Positions 1 through 7,505 of a DNA stretch of 20,350 bases are shown here, piece after piece. A model generated the notes under the pieces. That model was not told where the DNA came from. It worked only from the letters and a program-made list of their open reading frames with translations, and did not search any database. Made by a program: the position numbers and the translations under genes. Source of the DNA: Candidatus Thorarchaeota archaeon (lineage in GTDB: Archaea; Asgardarchaeota; Thorarchaeia; Thorarchaeales; Thorarchaeaceae); NCBI GenBank assembly GCA_016839345.1, contig JAEOUL010000205.1:1-20350 (forward strand). Reading direction: 5' to 3'. The stretch's first letter is position 1. Every line of letters begins with the position of its first letter.

Positions 1-300
1 CTATGGTCTCCTGACCAAATTGTAAAAGTAGAACGAAATCCCTATAGCTATGTTCCAGATCCAAAATTGGTGACATATGCTATCCCCTATTTTATGCATT
101 TATTGAAATTCTACATTCAGCTCTTTTCCAAATATGGATTGGATAAGTCTGAGCTTGTGAAATTGGCAAAATATCTTGACGAATATTCCAAGCTTTCTGC
201 AGCTAAAGATGCGGATATGGCTAAAGCAAGAAAAATGCGGCAGGAATTTGGTCCTGTCTTTACAGACATTACTAATTCGAAGAAGATGGAGGTCGATTAG
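1..300 (+). CDS. Membrane-associated protein of unknown function, 5'-truncated by window edge
   Basis: The frame is open from base 1 to the TAG at 298-300, so this is the C-terminal part (99 residues) of a gene that begins outside the window. Its first 20 residues (W2, then VERNPYSYVPDP at 9-20) align with residues 74-92 of the next gene (MERNPYQYVPHP). About 70 N-terminal residues, which carry the membrane segments in the paralogue, are therefore missing. The rest is helical and charged, with a lysine-rich tail. The family is not recognised. The next gene starts 3 nt downstream, and its Shine-Dalgarno GGAGGT lies inside this gene's last codons, so the two are co-transcribed. An internal ATG further in exists but would cut through the conserved motif. 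The two genes precede a glycosyltransferase block, so a link to surface glycan is possible but only inferred. Confidence 0.72.
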   Translation, partial: LWSPDQIVKVERNPYSYVPDPKLVTYAIPYFMHLLKFYIQLFSKYGLDKSELVKLAKYLDEYSKLSAAKDADMAKARKMRQEFGPVFTDITNSKKMEVD

Positions 301-303
301 ATT

Positions 304-810
304 ATGGGCATTAGGAAGTGGTTGATGAAACAATATTGGAGAACTGTTCAAGTGAGAGGAATCTGGAATCTATTCTATGGAATTCTTCTTCTCGCAATAG
401 CATACTACATATACATTCCATTTTTTGATGATATGGGTGCCATCGGACCTTTTGCCTTTGCTGGGACTTTGCTTGTAGTTTTTCTAATTATTGGATATCT
501 ATATGACCGAGTCTTTGTCATGTGGGGACCTCAACAGGAAGTTACGATGGAACGTAATCCATACCAATATGTTCCCCATCCCCGAGATCATATCTACTGG
601 TTCCCATTATTTTCAGTAATGCTACAGGCATCAAAGGAAATTTCTGAGAAACTCGAACTTGATACTGAAGTGATCACAGCCACGCAAAAATACTTCTCAA
701 ACCTTGAGAAGCTGCGAGCTGAGCGAAAAGGTGACTTAGACATTGCTACACAACTCAGAAAAGCATACTATAATGAACACCCATTAGATAGAATTATTGA
801 TGAGGATTAG
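304..810 (+). CDS. Two-TM membrane protein of unknown function, tandem paralogue of the preceding gene
   Basis: A 168-residue protein with two hydrophobic segments at about residues 19-40 and 46-72, separated by a short acidic loop (FDDMG). A soluble, probably cytoplasmic tail of about 95 residues follows. Just after TM2 it carries MERNPYQYVPHP (82-93), the motif shared with the truncated gene before it. The ATG at 304 is well supported: GGAGGT lies 10 nt upstream, inside the previous gene's end. No catalytic motif is evident and I do not recognise the family. The basic N-terminus (GIRKWLMKQYWR) suggests a cytoplasmic N-terminus and a hairpin topology. Next to the tandem copy this suggests a heteromeric membrane assembly, by inference only. 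The glycosyltransferase at 841 follows after 30 nt on the same strand. Confidence 0.75.
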   Translation: MGIRKWLMKQYWRTVQVRGIWNLFYGILLLAIAYYIYIPFFDDMGAIGPFAFAGTLLVVFLIIGYLYDRVFVMWGPQQEVTMERNPYQYVPHPRDHIYWFPLFSVMLQASKEISEKLELDTEVITATQKYFSNLEKLRAERKGDLDIATQLRKAYYNEHPLDRIIDED

Positions 811-840
811 TATCAGAACAACATGGATTCGTGAAACCCA

Positions 841-1899
841 ATGGCGACGCGAAAAATGAAAGTGCTTCACTTAGTTCCAGTATCAGTGAGTGATTTTGTA
901 CGAAAGGATATGGATTACCTAGAACGACATGCTCCGGTTGAAACCTCTGTGATGAAGATTGGGTGGTCCGGTAGGCGCCATTTGGGGTTGAGCCTTGTAT
1001 CACTAATTCGAATGCTCATTAGCTCACTTAAGGTGTGGAAACAGCGCCCTGATGTAATCCATGCTCACTTCTTACGTTCTGCACTTACAGCCGCTGCAAG
1101 TGGATATCCCTCAGTTCTAACAATGCATGACTCTCACGATGAACTACCCATTTTTTGGAGAACCTTACTCAAAATTGCTGTAAGACGATGCTCAATCATC
1201 TATGTATCGAATTACAATCGAGAGTATTGGACTCCTATTTTAGAAAAACAAGGAACCGTAGTGTATCACGCGATTGATACAGATGGTTATAGTCCAGCGG
1301 ACAATACTGATGAAATTCGAGAATCATATCTCAGCAAACTGGGGACTTCTTCTTTTGTGGTGTCAATGGGTGCAATGACTCCTGTACGTGGACTTCATCT
1401 TGTGGTGCAAGCTGCGTCAGAGGTTCGAAAAAGAGGTATAGATCTTGGTGTTGTCTTGAAAGGATATGGCGGCAATCCTCAATATACAAGACGTGTTGAA
1501 AAACTAGCTACCAAACTTGGAGTTCCTACTATCATTATAACATCGATTATTTCTGATGAAGATATGGCATCGATGATTGCTTCTGCTGATGTATTCGTGC
1601 GACCCACTTCAGTTGAGAGCTTTGGGATTGCAGTCCTTGAAGCTCAAGCATGTGGAACTCCAGCAATCGTCACAGACTGCTGTTCTTTAAAGGAGGTCTT
1701 TCGCGATTCCTCACTTCGTTTCAAACAAAGGGATCCCCTCGATCTCGCTGAACGATTGGTTGAAATCCTAAGTGACGACAACCTAAGATCAAAACTTGTT
1801 GCTGCTGGGTTAGAGAATGCTAGACGCCTGTCTTGGGAACGAAAAATCAAGTCCTACCTTCAGGTCTATAGGGATGCAATGTCCGGACTGCGACCATGA
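841..1899 (+). CDS. Glycosyltransferase family 4 (GT-B fold)
   Basis: A 352-residue retaining-type GT4 glycosyltransferase, expected to transfer a sugar from a nucleotide-sugar donor to a glycan acceptor at the cytoplasmic face of the membrane. The N-terminal Rossmann half starts MKVLHLVPV (6-14) and contains DVIHAHF (71-77). The C-terminal donor-binding half has the hinge motif VVYHAIDTDGY (140-150), VLKGYGGNPQY (205-215) and the signature EX7E (E259 and E267 in ESFGIAVLEAQACGTP). Length is normal for GT4. The ATG at 841 has no clear Shine-Dalgarno. An in-frame ATG at 856 (MKVLH) would also give a full Rossmann start, so the first five residues are uncertain. It ends 9 nt before the next glycosyltransferase and probably forms an operon with it. 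The donor and acceptor cannot be read from the sequence. Confidence 0.9.
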   Translation: MATRKMKVLHLVPVSVSDFVRKDMDYLERHAPVETSVMKIGWSGRRHLGLSLVSLIRMLISSLKVWKQRPDVIHAHFLRSALTAAASGYPSVLTMHDSHDELPIFWRTLLKIAVRRCSIIYVSNYNREYWTPILEKQGTVVYHAIDTDGYSPADNTDEIRESYLSKLGTSSFVVSMGAMTPVRGLHLVVQAASEVRKRGIDLGVVLKGYGGNPQYTRRVEKLATKLGVPTIIITSIISDEDMASMIASADVFVRPTSVESFGIAVLEAQACGTPAIVTDCCSLKEVFRDSSLRFKQRDPLDLAERLVEILSDDNLRSKLVAAGLENARRLSWERKIKSYLQVYRDAMSGLRP

Positions 1900-1908
1900 G
1901 GCGATTTC

Positions 1909-2907
1909 TTGAAGGTCCTACATGCAAGCCACAAAGGTCTACCGGATCAGCGAATAGAACGAGCTGCGTTTGTAGCAAAAAAACGTGGTGATGATATACA
2001 TTTCTTAGGACTTGGATCAACAAAGTCACCAGACCTCAACGTATTCCAAACAACAGCTATGCTTCGGAAATTGAATAACCGAGAGGTTGCTTTGGACAAG
2101 ACCATTAGACGAGAATGGGCAGATGCAATCCGAAAAATAGCGCCTGACATCATCCATGCTAATGATATCATTGCAGCCATCTTCTCCTCAACCTTGGGCA
2201 TTCCCATGGTATACGATGATCATGAATACTGGAGTGCCCAGCGCGTTGCTTACGAAAATTGGCCTATCTTGTGGAAGATACGTAGTCTTCCGTTTCTTCA
2301 GGCAATACCTCGGTGGGAACAAGAGCTCGTGACAAAACATGTTACTATAACGGTGAGTGAGGGAATCGCTGCTGAACATCGAAAAATCTCAAACAGAGTC
2401 TTTGTGCTTCAGAACTACTGCTTGCTTAGTGAAGTTGAACACCTTCCTCAAAATCCAAACAGACAAGGAATAGTCTATGTTGGAGATGATTTTAGGAAGA
2501 AGAAATTTCTGCCTCATCGAAATCTTGCAGGTCTGAAGGATTACTTGGAATTTGATGATATCACAGGACTATCTCGAATCGAACTCTACCAAAGACTTAC
2601 AAAATATCGTTTTGGACTTCTTCCTTTCAAACCAATCTCTTACCACAAATATTCCAATTCTGCAAAGCTGTTTGACTATCTAAACTGCGGATTACAAGTT
2701 CTTCTGACCCAAAGACTTTTCGAATCTCATGGAAGCCTTCCTTTCACGATTCCGTTTGATGATTACTCTGATCTACCGAAACTTGTTGAAACAGTCCCTA
2801 TTGCAGAACCAAAAGAGATTATGGAATTTGCCCACAAAAACCTCGTATGGGAATCTCAACAGGACAAGCTCTTTGAAGCCTACCGTATTGCCATGGAAGA
2901 TTCCTAG
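1909..2907 (+). CDS. GT-B-type glycosyltransferase (GT4-like), paralogue of the convergent gene
   Basis: A 332-residue glycosyltransferase-like protein starting at TTG 1909; translation gives MKVLHASHKGLPDQRIER, a typical GT-B opening. Further motifs are IIHANDII (81-88), VYDDHEYW (101-108), ITVSEGIA (147-154) and KYSNSAKLFDYLNCGLQVLLT near residues 247-267, which corresponds to the donor-binding helix of GT4 enzymes. The classic EX7E pair is not evident, so donor handling may differ. It is clearly homologous along its length to the minus-strand protein at 2904-3890 (shared LPD.RIER at the N-terminus, YDDHE.W, FLPHR..GL.D). The two genes converge and share their stop codons. The start is reasonable because no upstream in-frame codon would preserve the Rossmann opening; TTG starts recur in this window. 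Substrates are unknown. Confidence 0.85.
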   Translation: MKVLHASHKGLPDQRIERAAFVAKKRGDDIHFLGLGSTKSPDLNVFQTTAMLRKLNNREVALDKTIRREWADAIRKIAPDIIHANDIIAAIFSSTLGIPMVYDDHEYWSAQRVAYENWPILWKIRSLPFLQAIPRWEQELVTKHVTITVSEGIAAEHRKISNRVFVLQNYCLLSEVEHLPQNPNRQGIVYVGDDFRKKKFLPHRNLAGLKDYLEFDDITGLSRIELYQRLTKYRFGLLPFKPISYHKYSNSAKLFDYLNCGLQVLLTQRLFESHGSLPFTIPFDDYSDLPKLVETVPIAEPKEIMEFAHKNLVWESQQDKLFEAYRIAMEDS

Positions 2908-3890
2908 ACAAGCTTGTACACCGATTTGATTATGTCCTCTTGTTTGTCCCAAATGTAGTTGGCTCTAGCATGTTCCATAATCCTTCTCGAATCAGGTTCA
3001 CCTATTCTTTCAATAACGTGTCTTATTTCAGAATAATCATTGAAAGAGTAGACGTAGAGGTCAGTCGCAACACATCGCTTAATAATGGAATTTGTTACTG
3101 TTGGTAATCCTGCGTGTAAATACTCGAAGATTTTGTTGGGATCCATGTATTTCTGATATGAGTGAGGAATCCATGGTACTAGTCCAATTTTATAGTCAAG
3201 AAGCCTAAGCATCACTTCCTTATGAGGTACACCACAGATGACATCAAGATCAATGATATCCCTGAGACCAGTCATATCTCTATGAGGAAGAAATCTTGGA
3301 TGATTGAAATCATAACCGACATAAACATTACCAGTCCTATTGCTCGGGTTAGGTAGAGATTTAATTTCAAACAGATACGGGTAATTCCTTGTGATTGAAA
3401 CTTGTTTCGCATACCTCTTGTGATCACGAAGGTTTTCTTCACTTACGGTTATAACTGGATATCTCGAAAGAACTCTCCGTTCCCATTTTGGAGTAACCAA
3501 GACCATGGGTTGAGATAGAAGATTTCGTACAAATCCTCTCACATAGTACTTGAAGAGTTGCCGGCCCCAATTTTCATGATCATCATAAATAACTGGATAC
3601 TCTGTGTCAAGCATCATAGCTCCAGCGACTAGATTGTGAGCATGAACAATATCCGGTTTGATGGCGTCGATAGTCTTTACCCATTTCCACTTGAATCTTG
3701 GATCTACTGCAACTCTGAATGTGCTAGGAATTGGTACATAATACGTTTCATCAAACGACCCAAGACCTTGTCCCTTTATCGGACCAGCACCCAGAAAGAT
3801 CATTTCGTGACCTTCCTTCTTCATTGTCATTGCTGTCCGTTCAATACGTGGATCAGGCAGGCCAGTATGGGAAGTATGAAGAATTCGCAT
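2904..3890 (-). CDS. GT-B-type glycosyltransferase (GT4-like), last gene of the C5-epimerase operon
   Basis: A 328-residue protein beginning MRILHTSHTGLPDPRIERTA. Recognisable features are DIVHAHNLVAG near 81-91, VIYDDHENWG around 99-108, VITVSEENL, FNHPRFLPHRDMTGLRD, and a donor-site-like helix KYMDPNKIFEYLHAGLPTVT. It is a full-length paralogue of the gene at 1909-2907. It lies 24 nt downstream of the nucleotidyltransferase and ends the four-gene minus-strand operon that starts with the C5-epimerase-like gene. It is therefore the transferase most directly tied to uronic-acid-containing glycan synthesis. No Shine-Dalgarno is evident before its ATG, so translation may depend on coupling. EX7E is absent here too, so both paralogues belong to the same divergent subgroup. 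The sugar specificity is not deducible. Confidence 0.85.
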   Translation of the reverse strand: MRILHTSHTGLPDPRIERTAMTMKKEGHEMIFLGAGPIKGQGLGSFDETYYVPIPSTFRVAVDPRFKWKWVKTIDAIKPDIVHAHNLVAGAMMLDTEYPVIYDDHENWGRQLFKYYVRGFVRNLLSQPMVLVTPKWERRVLSRYPVITVSEENLRDHKRYAKQVSITRNYPYLFEIKSLPNPSNRTGNVYVGYDFNHPRFLPHRDMTGLRDIIDLDVICGVPHKEVMLRLLDYKIGLVPWIPHSYQKYMDPNKIFEYLHAGLPTVTNSIIKRCVATDLYVYSFNDYSEIRHVIERIGEPDSRRIMEHARANYIWDKQEDIIKSVYKLV

Positions 3891-3914
3891 AAGCGTGGTC
3901 TTTGCAAGTACAAC

Positions 3915-4904
3915 TTAATGGTTTCCGTCGTCCAGAGATAGTACTCCACTATTAGCGACGATAGAATTCTCAACTTTGATATTAACCAATTTAGTACTCT
4001 GACTCACAATTGTATTCTTCAGGTGGCAATCAGAAATCACCACATTGGAGCCAATTGACACATATGGTCCAATTGTTGAATTTGTAATCAACGCATCTGT
4101 ACTTATAACACAAGGCTCAATGACTTCCACTTGCTTGAGAGAGGCGTTGAATTTTGAATCTGCGTACTTCTCAACTAGACGTCTGTTACTATCTAAGATA
4201 GTCGACAGCCTACCACAATCAAAATACTCGCCAACTTTGAAAGTGCCAAAGACAGACCCATCCTCTATCATGTATTGAAGTGCATCAGTCAATTGGTATT
4301 CTCTACCTTCAAACGGTCTTTCGGTGATTGCTTCCAGTGCAGCTCGTAACTTGGCTCCATGCTTGATGTAATAAACGCCTGCAATTGCTTCATTACCATC
4401 AAATGCGGGAGGTTTTTCTACTAGTTTTGAAACCAATCCATCTTCAGCTATCGAAACCATTCCATAATGAGATGAATCCTCCACATACTTTGTACCTATG
4501 GACGCATCCAGTTCTCTCGAGCTTGCAATCTCATCTAGCATTGATGAATACTCCCTAGCAAAAATCTCATCACCTAGTGATATCAGAATTTCACCCTCAA
4601 GATGTTTACCAGCACAAAGTATGGCATGTCCTAGACCAAGTGGTTCTGTTTGATTCATAAAGTGTATTTCAAAACGATCTTCATAATTCTCTCTAGTCCA
4701 ATCGACCAGTTTGTCCTTCTCATGGCTAACTATCAAGACAATCTCTTCAACACTACTTCTGGCTATGTTATCGAGTATGTGTGCGAGAACAGGTTTTCCA
4801 GCCACCTCAATCAGTGGTTTAGGGATTTCATCTGTTATCGGTTTCAATCGTAGGCCTTGGCCTGCTACTGGAATGATTGCCTTCACTTGTATAATACTCT
4901 CCAT
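3915..4904 (-). CDS. Sugar-1-phosphate nucleotidyltransferase with C-terminal left-handed beta-helix
   Basis: A 329-residue enzyme expected to join a sugar-1-phosphate to UTP or dTTP, releasing pyrophosphate. The NTP-binding signature lies at residues 14-31 (AGQGLRL.P.T...PKPL), the metal-binding GD at 111-112 (ISLGDEIF), EKP follows in the middle, and REYQLTDAL lies near 201-209. From about residue 257 onward, hexapeptide-like repeats (VISTDALITNSTIGPYVSIG) indicate a left-handed beta-helix, as in RmlA-long or GlmU-like enzymes. It is the third gene of the operon, 17 nt after UDP-glucose dehydrogenase, so UTP:glucose-1-phosphate uridylyl transfer is the most economical role. dTDP-glucose synthesis is the main alternative. 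The ATG at 4904 follows GAGG at 4 nt spacing; a GTG at 4886 (VKAIIPVAG) is a possible alternative start. Confidence 0.88.
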   Translation of the reverse strand: MESIIQVKAIIPVAGQGLRLKPITDEIPKPLIEVAGKPVLAHILDNIARSSVEEIVLIVSHEKDKLVDWTRENYEDRFEIHFMNQTEPLGLGHAILCAGKHLEGEILISLGDEIFAREYSSMLDEIASSRELDASIGTKYVEDSSHYGMVSIAEDGLVSKLVEKPPAFDGNEAIAGVYYIKHGAKLRAALEAITERPFEGREYQLTDALQYMIEDGSVFGTFKVGEYFDCGRLSTILDSNRRLVEKYADSKFNASLKQVEVIEPCVISTDALITNSTIGPYVSIGSNVVISDCHLKNTIVSQSTKLVNIKVENSIVANSGVLSLDDGNH

Positions 4905-4921
4905 AAAACCTCAAAGAAATT

Positions 4922-6241
4922 TTATGTTGGAGGTTTTCCAATTGTCCGATATTTGACATCATCAGGTATCGTTTGGTTTGCGAAGGTTCTTCGACCGTCG
5001 ATTAAAACCTTGTTGCTCATTGTTGCTGTCAGTTTAGAGGGTCCAAGTTCAAGATACTCTTTCCACTCTGTCATCAAAATACAGGCTTCTGAATTTACCA
5101 GACAATCCTTGAGTTCAAATGTGAAATGGCATTTCTTGGATTCTTCCGGGATATTCATCATATCAAGTAACGGATCATGCGCCCACACTTCAGCATCTTC
5201 TAAAATTAGTGAATCAATAACACGCAATCCAGGTGAGTTTCGAATATCATCTGTGTTAGGTTTGAAAGCAATTCCAAGAACTGCAATTTTCTTCCCTTTG
5301 ATTAATCCAATTTCTTCACTCAACATCTCGATGATATGGGTGGCTCTGAGTTTATTGACTTCTTGAATAGCATCAAGGACAGGCATATCAACTCCCAATT
5401 CTCTAGCAAATGCTGCTAAACCACTGACATCCTTTGGAAGACATGCTCCACCGTATCCTGCACCTGCCCCAAACATTAGAGGATTGATTCTATGGTCAGC
5501 TCCAACTCCTTTCATAACATTATCAAGCTCAACACCTGATATTCGTTCTGCTAGATTGGCAATCTCATTGGCAAAGGAAATCTTGGTAGCTAGAAACGAG
5601 TTACTTGCATATTTGCACAACTCTGCTGATTCCAGAGTCATAGAGAGGAAGTTTTTCGCTTTATCTCCAAGACAATCCGTATACATATCTCGGAATATAT
5701 CAAACCCTTTCTTTGAACTTGTACCAATAACAATCCTATCAGGATTAAGAGCATCCACGATTGCTGTTCCTTCTCTAAGAAATTCGGGATTGAAAACAGC
5801 TGCTACCGATTTGGAGAGATTCTCCTTTTCAATCCTATCAAGAATATACTTCTTTGTTGTGCCTGGAGGTACGGTACTTTTGATTGCAACAACTGTGTAA
5901 TTAGAAAACAAGCTATCCCTGTTGGAAAAAGTGTATTCGGCAGCTGCTTCTATCTGGCTTAGATCAACAGATCCATCCGACAGAGATGGAGTGCCTGTAC
6001 AAATCATAATGATATCCTGCTTACCCACTTCATCCTTATCAGTTACAGCCTTGAGTTTCCCCTTTTGAACTGCCGTCTTCAGAAGGTCTGGCATTCCTAC
6101 TTCATGGATTGGACATATTCCCTTATTCACAAGAGAAACTCTTTCTGCATTTATGTCAAGCAGAGTCACATCATGCGATTTGGTAAAAACTACTCCCATC
6201 GCGAGACCGACATATCCAGCTCCAATAACGAGTATCTTCAT
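4922..6241 (-). CDS. ugd: UDP-glucose 6-dehydrogenase
   Basis: A 439-residue NAD-dependent enzyme of the UDP-glucose/GDP-mannose dehydrogenase family, which oxidises UDP-glucose twice to UDP-glucuronate in the cytoplasm. Visible elements are the Rossmann GAGYVG (7-12), CTGTPSLSDGSVDLS (81-95), STVPPGTT (122-129), NPEFLREG (151-158), and the lysine/asparagine pair K210 and N214 in ELCKYASNS. The catalytic cysteine is C267 in GYGGACLPKD, and the C-terminal NAD/UDP domain has GIAFKPNTDDIRNSP. The STVPPGTT, NPEFLREG and GGACLPKD combination is that of UDP-glucose dehydrogenases rather than the WecC/WbpA type encoded at 7506. The ATG is 2 nt after the upstream stop and is preceded by the strong Shine-Dalgarno GGGAGGAA. 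Its position between the C5-epimerase-like gene and the nucleotidyltransferase suggests it supplies glucuronate. Confidence 0.94.
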   Translation of the reverse strand: MKILVIGAGYVGLAMGVVFTKSHDVTLLDINAERVSLVNKGICPIHEVGMPDLLKTAVQKGKLKAVTDKDEVGKQDIIMICTGTPSLSDGSVDLSQIEAAAEYTFSNRDSLFSNYTVVAIKSTVPPGTTKKYILDRIEKENLSKSVAAVFNPEFLREGTAIVDALNPDRIVIGTSSKKGFDIFRDMYTDCLGDKAKNFLSMTLESAELCKYASNSFLATKISFANEIANLAERISGVELDNVMKGVGADHRINPLMFGAGAGYGGACLPKDVSGLAAFARELGVDMPVLDAIQEVNKLRATHIIEMLSEEIGLIKGKKIAVLGIAFKPNTDDIRNSPGLRVIDSLILEDAEVWAHDPLLDMMNIPEESKKCHFTFELKDCLVNSEACILMTEWKEYLELGPSKLTATMSNKVLIDGRRTFANQTIPDDVKYRTIGKPPT

Positions 6242-6243
6242 GT

Positions 6244-7380
6244 CTAATTTCCTCCCTCTTTGTCCTCGGGTAAATGACTCCTCTTCTTCAACTGAGATCG
6301 GATAATGAACTGTGTTATATCAATAGCTAACACTGGAATCATTATGATTGCTACCATAAGAAGACCGTAATAGATGAACTCTGCAGAGAATATCTCTTCC
6401 CACGTAAATGATGGTCGTGATGTGAATTGTTCCCATTTTTCGTAGTATGTTCTAAAGGTTTCATTGCTTGTGTAATTATACAGTTCTTTCAAGAGTTCAA
6501 TGTGGATTTGATGATACTTTGTTGAAGCAAGGTTGAGGGGTTCCTCTAATGAGTACAGACTCCATTCGTACGATGAGTCATATTTGTAGAGGTTTTCTGC
6601 GGCAGACACAACACCAAGATCGAAGATTGTGTCGAATTTGCTAATATTGAAGATTTGATTTGCGACATATATGTGACGAAGAGCGAACAGAAATCCATTG
6701 AGTATCATTGGTGATTGGTAATTTGAGTTCAAGGCACTTGGAATTACAACCTCTGGATACCACACATTATCGCCTTCGAGCATCATTTGATTTCCTCCAA
6801 GTTCTGTGGTGATTTCGAAACCCTCAGCGATTTGTTCTGCAATAACCTTCAATGAGGAGTTTCCGTATTTGTCATATGCCAGGGAGAAAGCGTGTAACGC
6901 TTTTGCATCTACCATTGCTGATTGCCAACCACTTGGTATATCCCAAATCCCAAAATCGTATGGCCAATTTGTGATAGTCACTGAACCATTCTCAGTTGTG
7001 ACTACCTGATCATTTCTATTTTCCAAAAGCCAATCTATGGTTGCATTGAAGAAGACACCTGCTGTGGTATTTCCTTCTTCAAACATTTCATCATATTCAA
7101 TTGCTTGATTTGCGACTGCCCTAGCTGTGATTTGCTCACCAACATACACTCCAGCTTGGTACCCATAATCTGTTACAGGTATTCCATCCTCGGTATAATA
7201 TGCAAAATGCCAGTCATCGTGTCTCGAGAGAAGAGTGGTGTAGATTTCTGTTCGATAAATGAAAATGATTGGTGACATTGCTAGCAGTATTAGGAAATAT
7301 GCGAGCAATCTTCTGAATATCTTTGACCTGTTTCGTGAGAGAAAACTAGGAAAGGAACGGATACTCTTCCACAGATTCAT
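6244..7380 (-). CDS. Membrane-anchored D-glucuronyl C5-epimerase-like protein (C5-epim_C domain)
   Basis: A 378-residue protein with a basic N-terminus, a membrane segment at about 25-42, a large soluble domain (about 45-335), a second membrane segment at about 336-360 and a basic tail (RSQLKKRSHL). This topology puts the soluble domain outside the cell. The domain resembles the C-terminal domain of heparan-sulfate glucuronyl C5-epimerases: WDIPSGWQSAMVDAKALHAF (146-165), YQSPMILNGFLFALRHIY (221-238), WSLYSLEEP (273-281) and YHQIHIELLKELY (289-301). The tyrosines in these motifs match the family's conserved positions as I remember them. Such enzymes invert glucuronate to iduronate within a polymer. 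Seven N-X-S/T sequons (N104, 112, 131, 174, 245, 302, 306) all lie in the outer domain. It is first in an operon with UDP-glucose dehydrogenase. The family match is recalled, not computed, and the enzyme could instead act as a related uronate lyase or epimerase. Confidence 0.84.
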   Translation of the reverse strand: MNLWKSIRSFPSFLSRNRSKIFRRLLAYFLILLAMSPIIFIYRTEIYTTLLSRHDDWHFAYYTEDGIPVTDYGYQAGVYVGEQITARAVANQAIEYDEMFEEGNTTAGVFFNATIDWLLENRNDQVVTTENGSVTITNWPYDFGIWDIPSGWQSAMVDAKALHAFSLAYDKYGNSSLKVIAEQIAEGFEITTELGGNQMMLEGDNVWYPEVVIPSALNSNYQSPMILNGFLFALRHIYVANQIFNISKFDTIFDLGVVSAAENLYKYDSSYEWSLYSLEEPLNLASTKYHQIHIELLKELYNYTSNETFRTYYEKWEQFTSRPSFTWEEIFSAEFIYYGLLMVAIIMIPVLAIDITQFIIRSQLKKRSHLPEDKEGGN

Positions 7381-7399
7381 AGCGACCCTGGCGGTCGCT
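7381..7399. promoter_or_regulatory. Perfect inverted repeat at the start of the C5-epimerase operon
   Basis: AGCGACC (7381-7387), loop CTGGC, GGTCGCT (7393-7399) directly abuts the ATG (7380) of the minus-strand operon. A TATA-like box on the minus strand (ATTATAAG, about 7410-7417) predicts transcription starting near 7388, inside this repeat. The transcript would then have almost no leader, so a DNA operator at the initiation site is more likely than an RNA hairpin. A repressor binding here would block initiation. Confidence 0.5.
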
Positions 7400-7409
7400 T
7401 TCTTGCAGA

Positions 7410-7417
7410 CTTATAAT
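7410..7417 (-). promoter_or_regulatory. TATA-like box of the C5-epimerase operon
   Basis: Read on the minus strand the sequence is GGAAATCATTATAAGTC. It contains an ATTATAAG box preceded by a purine-rich stretch that could serve as a BRE. The box lies about 34 nt upstream of the ATG at 7380, so the predicted start point leaves a leader of only a few bases. Confidence 0.45.
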
Positions 7418-7423
7418 GATTTC

Positions 7424-7466
7424 CAACTCATAAGAGTTGTACAACTGTTCACACTAGAGAACAGTT
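7424..7466. promoter_or_regulatory. Cluster of three inverted repeats in the divergent promoter region
   Basis: Three inverted repeats overlap in 43 bp: CAACTC-ATAA-GAGTTG (7424-7439), the perfect palindrome GTTGTACAAC (7436-7445), and AACTGTTC-8 nt-GAACAGTT (7443-7466). The right arm of the last one overlaps the TATA-like box of the plus-strand operon. The spacing of its arm centres, 16 bp, suits a dimeric helix-turn-helix regulator, but no regulator gene is adjacent. Confidence 0.5.
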
Positions 7467-7470
7467 ATAT
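7465..7470 (+). promoter_or_regulatory. TATA-like box of the dehydrogenase/GT4 operon
   Basis: TTATAT preceded by GAGAACAG. A start about 26 nt downstream of its centre would be near 7493. This lies beyond the possible GTG start at 7485 but upstream of the TTG at 7506, which supports the shorter form of the dehydrogenase. Confidence 0.42.
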
Positions 7471-7505
7471 CGAATCTCTAATGCGTGCCCCTTAGGGATG
7501 TAGAC

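Noticed and set aside
4857..5900. Plus-strand open frames opposite the nucleotidyltransferase and UDP-glucose dehydrogenase
   Set aside because: They are antisense to strongly recognised enzymes and show no family motifs of their own.
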